Assembly (NCBI GenBank): GCA_964058805.1
Contig: CAXKVV010000655.1
Location: 1-26,952 of the forward strand
Reading direction: 5' to 3'
DNA from: Schoenoplectus triqueter
Taxonomy: Eukaryota; Streptophyta; Magnoliopsida; Poales; Cyperaceae
DNA: 26,952 nt
The position numbers and the translations under genes are program-made. Under the pieces are notes generated by a model that was not told the origin of the DNA, searched no databases, and saw nothing but the letters and a program-made list of their open reading frames with translations. Below, in pieces: positions 1-10,168 of the stretch; position 1 is the first letter of the stretch; every line of letters starts with the position of its first letter.

Positions 1-328
1 CAACAAGCAGCAATTGTAAGTTTTTGAGGAATCTTCATATGGAACTTGACTGAATTTGCGTCTTGTCATGAACTTCAGAAAAACAAAAGGATAAGGTGTT
101 TACAGTTGATGATGTTATGAGGAAAACAAATTGGCTAACATTATTGCAAATCACATCAAAGTCAGCCGTGACCTCCCTGCTTTGAAATTATTTTTTTGAA
201 GCAAATGAATGAATGCAAATTCTTGTACCTAAGACAGGCATGATAAGTTCACTTTTATTCATTGTTCTATACTAAATCAGATCTTCATGCTTTTATTTTG
301 AAAAGTACAAGTAAAACAACAATTCCTA
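1..328. other. Downstream flank of the PAP gene
   Basis: This is AT-rich sequence beyond the stop codon of the phosphatase gene, which is read on the minus strand. It should hold the 3' untranslated region and polyadenylation signals of that gene. I see no coding sequence or clear repeat in it. Confidence 0.5.
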
Positions 329-3300
329 TCACATTAGATTTGAGGAATCGTCGATTGGAAGCCAAAATCTATTTGTAAACCACATCGAATCTGCCATGAC
401 CTTCTCTCCGTCTTGATTGCGGTGCCATGTGTAGTAAGCATGTGTTCTGTTCTTTATATCCAATATCGCATGACCAAAGCTCGACTCTCTAAAGGCCGAG
501 TAGCTTGGTTGTGGTTCTGTCATGCTACATTTAAATTGAACAAAGATATGAATGAATTTACTACTCTTACACTAGAGAATCATGCAAGGAAAAAAGAAAA
601 GAGAAATTGAAGTACATACTTGGTTGCAAGTCCCTCAATATTACCACCATCTCCGATTGTGATATAAACAGGAGCATCCTGGTTCAGTACCGGAGTGCAT
701 TTCCCATTTACAATATTATATGCTGTGTTTGATATTCTATGCTGAAATTTAAACAAAATGAAATTTTAGTAGATTGTCTCTCTTTTTATAAAGAAAAGAT
801 AAAACTGCATCATCTGAGAAAAGTACCTAATGTGCTGGTAAGAAACAAAAAAAAGAATGCCAAAGGACAACAGAAAGAAGAAAAATAAATTCTATAATGC
901 ACTAAAAAAGTGAATTGAGTCAGGAGAGGGCCATGGTGGTGTAGTTTGGTTCCTACTTTAGACAAACAAAGCACATATATTGTTGTGGCTTTCTTCAAAA
1001 AAAAATGTGGTACATATATAGAGAAGTGCCATCAAAATCATCTGTGTTTAAGAGATACTAGTACAAGAGTAAGACTACCTATTTGTTAGCAAAATACTGT
1101 ATGAACAAATCACGATGAGAATATGAACCTTGAAAGTTGAAATAAAAACTTACGCTTCGTTCATAGGCGTGGACATGACCTGCAAAAACCAGGTCAACTT
1201 TGTACTGCACAAACCATTGTTCATACATAACACGCATAGTTTCTCCTTCCATGTAATGGTAGTTGTAGCTGTTGTACCATGGTGAGTGCATCATAACAAT
1301 GAGCCACGGTGTTTCTTTTCTGTTCACTTTTGTGAACTCCTCTTCCAACCACTTGTATTGCGGTGTGTATTTCCCTGAGAAAATTTTAAAAGAAAAGAAA
1401 ATTTGATGTCTAAGACATACTAGCATAAACCAGAATCTGGAGCTTTTAGATATGTAATAACAAGAAGTTGATGAATTTAATGAAAAGAAATCTATCATAT
1501 GATCTTAGTAACCAGTACTGTACTGCTCTCTACTGTTCAGTGATGCTTTTTCTTTTATGTTTGCAACTTTTGTCTACAGATTACAGAACACAAACCGAAG
1601 AAGAATTCTGTAGCAGGCTAAAGTACTGACTATCACTTCCACTGTCCAATGAAAATAACAGGATTAAATAACCCCACAAAATACTGACTCTTTGCAAGGG
1701 TATATATGTAAAATGTAGATTTTACAACTCATACTTCCACAAAAGGAAGCTTTTTCCTCCAAACTAATTTGAGATTATACTTGCAATAACTCACATACAT
1801 AGAAATTTAACAAAAAAATAATAAAATGGAAGTCTCATACCATATGCAGAGTAGGATGCAAGGACAATGATGTAAGCTGAAGCACGTTTTATTGAGTACC
1901 AATACGGAGCAGTGCTGTTGGAAGCTTTGTATGGTGTAGGATACCGGCTTGTGAATGGTTTAAATGGAACAGTTTCACCCTGTGTATGAAATCATAATAT
2001 GTTAGATTCCTAATAAAGCATGGAAATATCGCCCACACCAACCACCAATTTTATCAAATTACCCCGAATACTAATCATTGCTGCTCCATAGATGGTGATA
2101 TGGTTACCCAGGAAAGTAGTTCCACTCTTTTGTGGAAAATGTTAATTTTGGTGGAGGCTTTTCCTTGCCTATGATATGTTATATGTTTTTTATAGGTGAT
2201 GCACAAAAATTCTTCCAAAAATAAAGAAAGAGAAAGAAAGAAAATCTATACTGACAATAGAAGGTTCAAAATCAAGCTCATGGTTGCCAACTGTCCAGAT
2301 CCAGGGCTGGTAAGCAGTGCTCCTCTCAACGAATCGACCCCATGAGTCCCACCTACGATTGTCATGGTATGGGTGGTTGTCGGCATATGATAGGTCCCCT
2401 ACAAATAGCACAGCTCCCGCATCCTTGTTTGTTTCATAATGTGAAAATGTCCTGTTTGAGTCGTAGGTCTGACCAAGATCGCCTTTCCATTTGAAAGGGA
2501 AAAAAAGAAAATGGCAGTTCTCTTAGCATGCATTCTTGAGTACAAATGCTCAAATAGAATTTAAACTGAGGGTATGATTGCTCATGATGTGTGTGTGTGT
2601 GTGAGAGAGAAAAAGAGATCGTGAGAGAGTTACCAATGAGTCCAAAAGTGTACGGTACGTCAGGACCTACTTGAGGGGGTGTCTTGAACCAGAATTTCCG
2701 CAGGGTTTGCCCAACACCAACCGCATAATAATACTTTGTGTCATACTGAAACCAAATTGAAAAAAGAAAAATTACTCAAAACAAAAGGAAACGTATTCAT
2801 TTTGAACCTTAGGATCACTTGATAAATTTAGTTCTAGCTAACTATACTTATGTAGTATATTTTAGAACTTTTGGGATGTGCAGGGGGACTTCTTTTTACT
2901 ACATATCAAAGTTAAGAGATCTCATACCTTCAAATGCTTAATTGTGGCATGGTGGATGAAACCTGATGTATAGTTGTAGTACTTGTATTGTCTGCACTTC
3001 CCCTTTGCTGACATGTCAAGCTTGTCTATGGAAGTTCCGTAGAGTACAGTATTTGAACCGGGCTCTGTAGGCGTTACCCATGACACAATCACGGCATTAC
3101 CAGTGAGGTCCCCTTGTATAATATGCACCTTTTAAAGAGAGGAGGAAAAAGATATGCAATTTGCATATGAGAAAGCACAAACTTAACAGCACCACAATCA
3201 ACATTTGTTCCTTAACTAATTAATTTGGAAACATATTGTCTTGTTTTTAGCAGGGACGGATGCGGGATTTTGACAAGGGCAGTCAGTAATCGAATTGCAA

Positions 3301-4813
3301 TAACTTATTAGATTTAACCTTATTAGCTAATCAGGTACTAAATAAAAAGATCAACAATTTAATATAAATTCACACCAAATAAAAAACTATCAAAATAATA
3401 TCATTTTATATATTAAAAATAATAAAAATATAAAACTCAAAATAATAAACAATCAAGTCGCTAAAGAAAATTTCCCTCTACAAAACTTCATATTTTGAAA
3501 CTTTGCATAATTCTTTTTTTTCTAGATATTAAATATTTTTTTCTCAATAAAAACAATCAAATAATCTAAAGGGTTAAATTAGCAAAACCTAAGGCAAAAC
3601 ACTATTTTTTAGAATTTAATGTCAGCTGACCCCAGCCTATGCTACATCCGCCCCTAGTTTTTAGTACTACTGAATTCTGACATCACTGTTCAAGAACTGA
3701 TGGAGCCCATTTTTTGATCGATCAAGACTGGGGACCGTTTCAATTTGTTTTCAGCGAATCATGCGCTTGGGCAGCTTGGGGCCTTTGGCCCACTATACCA
3801 CCATAAATAAAAAGGCAATTCAAACAGGCTTGGTATTGTGCTCAGAGTGGCCCCGCCCAGCCAGCCGAAAACCCGTGTCCAGTTGCAACTAATACTTCGC
3901 TCCAAAAATGGATGGAAGGGAAGGATAGAGAAGGGGAAAATTAGAATCTTATTTGCTTTATAATTTAAAGAAATGGAGGAGAAAGGGAAAGATTTTGACT
4001 CCCTTTTATCTCATAAAAAAATTATATTCTGTCCCGTTCAAATTGAGGTGTAGAGGGAAACTAAAATGTCATTTTCCATCTCTTTCCTTACCTTTCCGCT
4101 CCTTTTTTTTTCCTCTAAAGGAGCACCATGTAATTGTAAAGTGCTTAATTTGATCCAATTGGAATTTTTAAAAGAGAAAAAGTATTTCAAATTATAGAAA
4201 CATGTAAATTCATTATTTAAGTTAAGACGAGTAGTATTCGTATATATTTAAGAAATATTTATACTTGACTAAACAATTTTTATATAGTATATTGCTAAGA
4301 TTAAAAAATCTGAAACATATATTTTAAATTATTCAAGGAAGTCTTGTAATTTTAATTTTCATGCAACCGTGCAGAAAATAAAAGTAATGAATACTTTGTC
4401 TACTACATAGAACCACTTTTGAAATCAGGTATAAATAACATTTATATCAAGTATAAACATTTTTGGGGTGAGATTTGCGTTCTATTTCTAATTTTAAGTC
4501 AGAAATGATCGATCCGAACCGTTCAATCTAATCTTCAAATCAAAATTTATTAGTAAATCAAAATTTATATTTTTTAGAATTTTTTTGCTATATTTTCTGA
4601 TGAGGTAAAAATGACTTGATAAAAGAATTCTAGTTCATCTAAAAATGATGGTTTTCATCCTATCTAGAAAATAACAAATAAATTTCAAAAAATATAAATT
4701 TTGATTTACTAATAGATTTTGATATGAAAATTAAATTGAGTGATTTGGATCGATCATTTCTGACTTAAAATTAATAATAGAGCGTAAAGCATCATAGTCT
4801 AATTATATAGCCT

Positions 4814-4846
<33 letters not shown>

Positions 4847-7800
4847 GTAAGATTATGGTGCTTCATGAAGTTTTATTTTTTTTTGCTTCATCAGTTTGAA
4901 CCGTCAGATTTTATTTTAGATCTGTTCGGATCCAATCGCTAATCAGCGATAATTTTGAAATTCTGGTTCAGCGGTCGCTTGTTTCGTGAAAAAAAACCGA
5001 GCCCTTTATCGCATCTTCGCTCCTCTGGAGAGATAAACCCTAAACTCATTCATCGTACCTATGTGCCTCCGTATTTTTACTTTTGACGATTTCAAGCGAT
5101 TTCGAGCTTCCACTCGGTATTTCACAGGTATATTTTTTGGCGATTTCATAATGCAATTTCCTTATATGCTATGTAATTTCTCGAGTCCACTCGGTTTGGT
5201 TTGTCTTCGACGATAATATGAGATTGTACTACAATTTCATTATGTGAAGGGGCTTACACCATACTAGGTGACATCTGGCCCTTTATAATACGATTTCAAA
5301 ATAAAAAAGTCTAGCTATTTCTTTTACATCAATTTGTCCGATTCTTGTCAGATTTCTTTACTAATTACTGTGACAAATTGGGTTTCGGTAGATGACTCTA
5401 GAACTATGATTGTAAGAGCCTGGTTGAGCCCCATTAATTAGGCAAAAAGTGGACCAGTGGAATTTATAATTTATTTCTTCATGATTTGTTTCTTTTTGTA
5501 TTTGTCATAGAATTTATGATTTTGTTGTTGTGGATCAGTTTACCAGTGGTGGTATTATGGCAGTAGACCAGTGATGGTAAACTTAGAGTAATAAAAACCT
5601 TAATTAGTGTATTTTGGAATCTATTGATTGGTACTAGAAAATTATCTTTGGCACTGAAAAGTGAAAAGGGATAGTATTTGTGTTGATTATTTTAATTTTC
5701 TTTAAGTACATAATAGGAAAAAAAGATGAGTCAAAATAGTAGCAGTAGCGGATTGGTGTCAGATGCAACGAATAGTTATCCTCGTTGTCAAAATTGCAAC
5801 AAATGCACTGTGCTAAGAGTTTCAGGAACAAAAAAAAATCCAGGAAGAGAGTTCTACACATGCACATATTGTAAACACTGGAATGGTTGGTGTGACGAAA
5901 TTCATTTCAAACCAATTCATCTAAAGCAAAAGACAGAAGAAATGATAACTAAACTTGATGAGATGATCAATAAGATAGATGAAATGAGCAAGATGAATCA
6001 GATGACCAAGAAGCTGGAGCGTGAGACGAACAAGAAAGTAGATGAAATGGGCAAAAAAATGGATGAAATGAGCAAACAAATTAAATTTTTATTGCTATCT
6101 GTGTTTATATGTATGATAGTTTTTATAAAAATTGTATTGTTCTAGGAAGTTGTAAGGAGTTAATTATGTAGTTGCTTATGATGATTTATAATTTAACATT
6201 TTTATGCGCTTGTGCTTTATGTAGTTGTTATTTGCTTGTGCTTAATGTCATATTTCTATTGCTATTTGTGTCATTTTAGCATTTTGCTAGATATTAGATT
6301 ACACAAAATGAAGCCCCACATGAAGTCTAGATCAAAAAAAAAAAATGAACTAGATATCATATTACACAAAAAAGTTAGCTAGTTGTACATAAGTTAGCAC
6401 ATACATGAAGCTAACCAGAAGCTACCTAGCTGTACATAAGCTAGCACACATGAAGCAAACTCGATATCAGATTACACAAAAGCTAGCTATACCATTATCT
6501 TGCGACTCCGCAATAATATTGTTCAGATTACGCAACAAAATATAGACTTGCACAAAAAGACGAAAAAATCTCAAATATTCTCTGATTCTTCACTACTTGA
6601 ACCTTCACTTATTGTATCCAGAGTTTTCTTCTGCTTGTTTCGTGCATTCTACATAAAAAAAAATTTAGGATGCGTTAAAATATGCTTCAAGTAATAATTT
6701 AGAAAAAAAATATGAACAAATTCAAATACCTGTGGGCATGTCCTTGCATTATGGCCCTCCTTAGCATTGCATATGCCGCATGTCCGCATCTTCTTAGCTT
6801 TCTTTTCAATAGGGCTTTGAAAGCGTACGGGTTTTTTTCTCCTCCCCTTGCATTGTGAGTTGGGTGGATCAAGATAAGTTTGAATTTCAGAATGTGTTCT
6901 TTCTTCCTCTGGTGTTATCTCTGATTCAGTAATCCCTTCAGCACCTTCGTACCCCTTTTCAATTGATATGAATTTTAACTTCTCCTTACCTTCAGCAATA
7001 AGAGACTTCAAATACTCGAAATGATCTAATGACACCACGCCCATCTTGCCAAGCTCCATTAATTCAGACTTGATAGCAGCAAATCTCATGGTTTGCAACT
7101 CCATTGTTTCTCCTTTCTCCATGCTTCTCTCGCTGATCGGTCGCTTCAAAATTGTGTTAGCATCTTTTCTCCATCTAGGTAGAATATATTTTGAAGGAAG
7201 GTTTATCATACCAATGTGATGCATTATCTTTATGGCATGAGAACAAATTAGACCTTCAAATTCAAACCCCTTGCAATTGCATGAAACTATTTCACTTGTC
7301 TTGTCCACCTCGATCATGTAGGACTCGGGTTCAAAATTACTAATTTGCGGATGATAAGTAATATCTACTCGATACTTTACATCTTTGTTGACCTCTATAA
7401 CAACACCAAGTAGACTGTTCTTTATTATTCTCTTAAATACCGAAAAAACAGCTTTAGTGTAAACTTGACATGCTTGAACCTCCATTTTGTAAGGAGTTAA
7501 GCACTTTGGTGTCTCATTCACAGATTTCAAATCTTCATCGCTCTCTCGTTGCCAAATTCCCTCAATCATTTTTTCAATTTGCTTAACAAATTGATAGATA
7601 GAAGTATGATTATTCACCCAAATCTTAAAAAGTGCATTCATGCTTTCACTCCTTTGTGTAGTAGACATGTCAGCAAAGAAATAATCCCGAAAGTAGGCTG
7701 GAACCCATTGTGATCGGCTGTTATACATGACATTGAGATGTTTGTTGTCATGTAGTTTGTATTCTTCAATCAAGGTTTTCCATCGAAACTCAAATTCTGA

Positions 7801-9658
7801 AACACTTAGGCTGCGGTTTATTACAACACCCAACTTCTTTCCCCACCCTTCTTTGGGATTGTATTGTGGCCCTAAGTTCTCCCTAGCCTTCCGCATCACA
7901 TGCCATTGACAACATCTATGGACCGTGTTGGAAAAAGTAAGTTCAATGGCCTTTCTCATCGCTGGATCCTGATCAGTAATAAAAGTTGTTGGATGCTTGT
8001 TGTACATGGCTTCTAACCATGTTTGGAACAACCAACAAAAATTTTGTGCCGACTCCTGTCTAAGAAGAGCCATCCCAAAAAATATAGAGTGACGGTGAGG
8101 GCTTGTACCTATGAATGGTGCCAAAGGCATGCAATATTTATTAGTTTGATAAGTCGTGTCAAATGTTACAACATCACCAAGCTCTTGAAATGCCCTTCTT
8201 CCCCTTCCATCAACCCAGAAGATATTTTTCGCAGCACCAGTTTCATCAGGCTCTATAGCATAGAAGAATTCAGGATCCTCCTCTTGTTTCTTTTTAAAAT
8301 ACAATAAAGTAGTGTTCACATCTACCCCAATAAGTTTGCGATTTTCAGCTGCAATGAGATTAATCACGTCTTGCTTTTTGAAAGGAAGGTTCTGTTTGCC
8401 CCCATATAACGTTGCCACATACTCTAATATTTGAGATGGTCCCACATTTTGAGCACTCAATTCTCGAACAATTTGTGCTACTTCTAATGGTATGCCTTTT
8501 TGAGATCGAAGATTACGTTTCTTAGAAGGACTCGTAATCAATGTGTGGTTGTGCTCTTCTCTAAAGACACTCACTTTCCAAATTTCATTCACAAGTCTGA
8601 TTCTACAAGCTGCTTGGCAACCAACTCGTGTCATCCCCTTCTCCTTCTCGGGAGTTTTTGGTTTGTTAGAACTTCCAATCGGCAACTCTTCATCCCGTTG
8701 ACGCTTTCCAAATCCTTGCTTAGAACAAACAAATATCATCGATGAAATTCCTACTTTTGATTTTGCTTGACTCCCCCTTCGAACACTAAATCCAATTTGT
8801 TCCGCATATATGTTGTAGAAATTATAGGCTTCCAAATCTGTACCAAATTCCATGCCAACATAAGGCACATAGCTTTCAACTGTCTCTTCAAATAGAAACT
8901 GCGCAAGGTCCGCATCATTCAAATTTTCAGCATATGGATCATTGACTTCCATCTACTATAAGAAATAAAATATAAATTAGAAACATGTAATAAGATAAGA
9001 ACAAAGGAATTATTAATTCATCAGAACTAATTAGGCACTACCATTGATTCAAAAATAAGCAAAATAAATCGACAGAGTCTAACTTTATTTTGTACAAATT
9101 AATGTAAACATGGATTTAAACTTTATTTTTTGTCACAGTAATTAGTAAAGAAATTTGACAAGAATCGGACAAATTGATGTAAAAGAAATAGCTAGACTTT
9201 TTATTTTGAAATCGTATTATAAAGGGCCAGATGTCACCTAGTATGGTGTAAGCCCCTTCACATAATGAAATTGTAGTACAATCTCATATTATCGTCGAAG
9301 ACAAACCAAACCGAGTGGACTCGAGAAATTACATAGCATATAAGGAAATTGCATTATGAAATCGCCAAAAAATATACCTGTGAAATACCGAGTGGAAGCT
9401 CGAAATCGCTTGAAATCGTCAAAAGTAAAAATACGGAGGCACATAGGTACGATGAATGAGTTTAGGGTTTATCTCTCCAGAGGAGCGAAGATGCGATAAA
9501 GGGCTCGGTTTTTTTTTCACGAAACAAGCGACCGCTGAACCAGAATTTCAAAATTATCGCTGATTAGCGATTGGATCCGAACAGATCTAAAATAAAATCC
9601 GACGGTTCAAACTGATGAAGCAAAAAAAAATAAAACTTCATGAAGCACCATAATCTTA

Positions 9659-9700
<42 letters not shown>

Positions 9701-10168
9701 GAATATACCTCTCTACTGTTAAATGCAAAACAACATAAAAAAAAAGAAATACAGAAACTTGCTAAATACCGATCAATTTTGGTACAGAAAAGGGCAAAAT
9801 TAGAAATTATTCGTAGGAGATGTTCGAGTCAAAAAAATAAAATATTCGGAATAAAAAAATATTTTTACCGCATATATTTTATTTTTTAATAAATCACGAG
9901 AGTATTTGTGCAGGGCCTGTCATCCACCGTGGTGCCGTCCCTGAGTACAGGAGCGCAAGGTTAAGTATCAATATATCAGTACCTGTTGCGGAGCATTGTA
10001 CCCGGCTGGTACGCTGAAAACATCGCTCTCTAAGGGCATTTCCTTGGTAGCTTCAAGCTTTCTCCGAAACCTACTCGTAACTCCTCCTTCGCTTCTAGAT
10101 ACAGTCCCAACAAAAACCACCATCAAAATTACAAAGCTCAAGGTGCGAGAACACCTCCTCTGCTCCAT
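329..10168 (-). CDS. PAP: Purple acid phosphatase, 8 exons, 467 aa
   Basis: This is a plant 55-kDa-type purple acid phosphatase, a binuclear metallohydrolase that releases phosphate from organic esters in the secretory pathway, vacuole or apoplast. Coding exons in reading order are 10168-9983, 3128-2928, 2745-2634, 2482-2256, 1979-1841, 1374-1154, 741-620 and 524-329. They join in frame through GT-AG introns to 1404 nt, which is 467 codons plus stop. The N-terminus has a basic start and a hydrophobic signal segment (about residues 8-24). All five metal-binding blocks are present: GDLG near 167, GDLSY near 195, GNHE near 232, VMMH near 315 and GHVH near 354. There are N-glycosylation sequons NYT, NRT and NST. 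The protein resembles the AtPAP10/12/26 and bean PAP group, but I cannot number it. The oddity is intron 1 (3129-9982), which is swollen by a complete Mutator-like element and two MITEs. No exon shows a frameshift or stop, so the gene looks functional. Confidence 0.93.
2588..2618. repeat. (GT)n(GA)n microsatellite in PAP intron 3
   Basis: A short run of GT dinucleotides passes into GA-rich sequence just before exon 3 on the plus-strand map. It lies inside the intron between PAP exons 3 and 4 and does not touch the splice site at 2634. Confidence 0.6.
3251..3656. mobile_element. hAT-type MITE in PAP intron 1 (copy 1 of 3)
   Basis: The ends are CAGGGACGGATG on the left and, reversed, TAGGGGCGGATG on the right. 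They are flanked by an exact 8 bp target-site duplication, GTTTTTAG (3243-3250 and 3657-3664). Terminal CAGGGGCGGA-like repeats with 8 bp duplications are typical of hAT elements. The 406 bp interior is AT-rich, has no coding sequence, and shares stretches such as CTCAATAAAAACAATCAAAT with the copies at 22185-22560 and 25906-26295. It is non-autonomous and the transposase source is not in the window. Confidence 0.88.
3665..4463. other. PAP intron 1 segment between two MITEs
   Basis: This holds more GC-rich, ancestral-looking intron sequence (about 3700-3900) followed by AT-rich DNA. Between about 3904 and 4128, GGAAGGGAAGG-like purine-rich sequence is answered by pyrimidine-rich sequence, which may be a decayed inverted-repeat element, but the ends are unclear. 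I see no coding sequence. Confidence 0.35.
4464..4806. mobile_element. Fold-back MITE A next to the MULE
   Basis: Left-arm sequence around TAAGTCAGAAATGATCGATC (about 4496) returns in reverse near 4745-4775, so nearly the whole 340 bp forms a hairpin. The right end reads AAGCATCATAGTCTAA, close to the MULE right end AAGCACCATAATCTTA, and is followed within a few bases by the (TA)n tract that borders the MULE. The left terminus is degenerate, so the start is approximate. The subterminal part (TTGGATCG..CATTT..AACTTAAA) is shared with MITE D at 12968-13342. It has no coding capacity. Confidence 0.7.
4819..4844. repeat. (TA)n tract, left border of the MULE
   Basis: About 13 TA units end exactly where the left TIR begins (GAGTAAGATTATGG). 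With the right-hand tract it marks a TA microsatellite as the insertion target. The target duplication cannot be delimited inside the repeat. Confidence 0.85.
4845..5377. repeat. Left terminal inverted repeat of the MULE
   Basis: This 533 bp repeat recurs in reverse at 9129-9661 with only a few mismatches. It begins GAGTAAGATTATGGTGC. It carries a telo-box-like AAACCCTAA at 5035-5043 and a good splice donor, TTTCACAG/GTATAT, after 5127. It probably supplies the promoter and a non-coding first exon to the GRF gene. Confidence 0.93.
5726..6145 (+). CDS. GRF-type zinc-finger, coiled-coil, membrane-anchored protein (MULE accessory gene)
   Basis: The 139-residue product starts at an ATG after AAAAAAAG. 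Residues 21-58 match a GRF zinc finger: cysteines 21, 24 and/or 27, 46, 49 and 56, with the family signature around [15 protein letters not shown] and a W-C-D-E ending. Residues about 68-118 are rich in K, E, D and M with repeated DEM blocks, consistent with a coiled coil. Residues about 119-138 form one hydrophobic segment at the extreme C-terminus, as in a tail-anchored membrane protein. GRF fingers bind nucleic acid in other proteins; the role here is unknown. It lies just inside the left TIR, convergent with the transposase, in the place mudrB holds in MuDR. A leader intron from the TIR donor at 5128 to an acceptor AG at 5715-5716 is plausible. The frame is intact. Confidence 0.85.
   Translation: MSQNSSSSGLVSDATNSYPRCQNCNKCTVLRVSGTKKNPGREFYTCTYCKHWNGWCDEIHFKPIHLKQKTEEMITKLDEMINKIDEMSKMNQMTKKLERETNKKVDEMGKKMDEMSKQIKFLLLSVFICMIVFIKIVLF
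6146..6570. other. Spacer between the convergent MULE genes, with degenerate direct repeats
   Basis: This segment should hold the 3' ends of both transposon transcripts. Between about 6287 and 6481 a block like TAGATATCAGATTACACAAA occurs three times (near 6287, 6350 and 6461). A second block with GTACATAAGCTAGCACA and CATGAAGC occurs twice (near 6388 and 6432). No coding sequence is convincing here. Confidence 0.6.
6571..8952 (-). CDS. FAR1/FHY3-type MULE transposase, 766 aa, one intron
   Basis: The ATG at 8952 opens a 741-codon exon (8952-6730). A donor after CCA CAG joins an acceptor before 6648, adding 25 residues and a stop (6648-6571), for 766 aa. Domains in order are: an N-terminal FAR1 DNA-binding region (about 28-140, with C76, C112, C116, H134, H136); a MULE transposase core (about 240-440) with the first Asp in FDTTY (D265), the second in TDQD (D327 or D329), the CCQWH motif (347-351) and a probable catalytic Glu in RSESMN (E436); a SWIM zinc finger C558-x-C560...C570-x-H572; and a C-terminal zinc knuckle CGIC...GHNARTC (about 725-739) followed by a Ser/Glu-rich tail. 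FAR1 and FHY3 are domesticated relatives; Jittery-like MULEs are the mobile ones. TIR flanks show this copy is a transposon gene and not a host regulator. No inactivating change is visible. Confidence 0.93.
9129..9661. repeat. Right terminal inverted repeat of the MULE
   Basis: This is the reverse copy of 4845-5377. On the minus strand it offers the same telo-box (9462-9470) and the same donor (exon end at 9378). A leader intron from there to an AG just before the ATG at 8952 would place the transposase under the same TIR promoter as the GRF gene. Confidence 0.93.
9662..9697. repeat. (TA)n tract, right border of the MULE
   Basis: About 18 TA units follow directly after the right TIR end (CCATAATCTTACTC). 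It is longer than the left-hand tract, as expected when an element splits a microsatellite that keeps changing length. Confidence 0.85.

Larger units (their letters stand above)
4845..9661. mobile_element. Autonomous FAR1-type Mutator-like element (MULE), 4817 bp
   Basis: A complete DNA transposon sits in intron 1 of the PAP gene. It is bounded by near-identical 533 bp terminal inverted repeats (4845-5377 and 9129-9661) and flanked on both sides by (TA)n. It holds two convergent genes: a GRF zinc-finger protein reading inward from the left TIR and an intact FAR1-like transposase reading inward from the right TIR. The only TIR differences I noticed are a few substitutions and a 1-base run-length change, and the transposase frame is open, so the insertion looks recent and possibly still active. 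The two-gene convergent plan parallels maize MuDR, although the second protein is of a different kind. The transposase is transcribed in the same direction as the host gene. Confidence 0.93.

Noticed and set aside
413..610. 65-aa plus-strand frame and other small frames within the PAP gene
   Set aside because: It lies antisense to PAP exon 8 and its intron, with no domain. It is explained as a shadow.
7727..8745. Plus-strand frames of 60-94 aa opposite the transposase
   Set aside because: They are antisense shadows of a clearly coding exon.
6571..8952. Reading the FAR1-like gene as a domesticated light-signalling FAR1/FHY3 host gene
   Set aside because: It lies between long matching TIRs with a second transposon gene and is inserted in another gene's intron. 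A mobile element is the simpler reading.
9698..9889. 63-aa plus-strand frame in PAP intron 1
   Set aside because: It starts in the TA tract border, is Lys/Ile-rich AT-driven sequence, and has no recognisable features.
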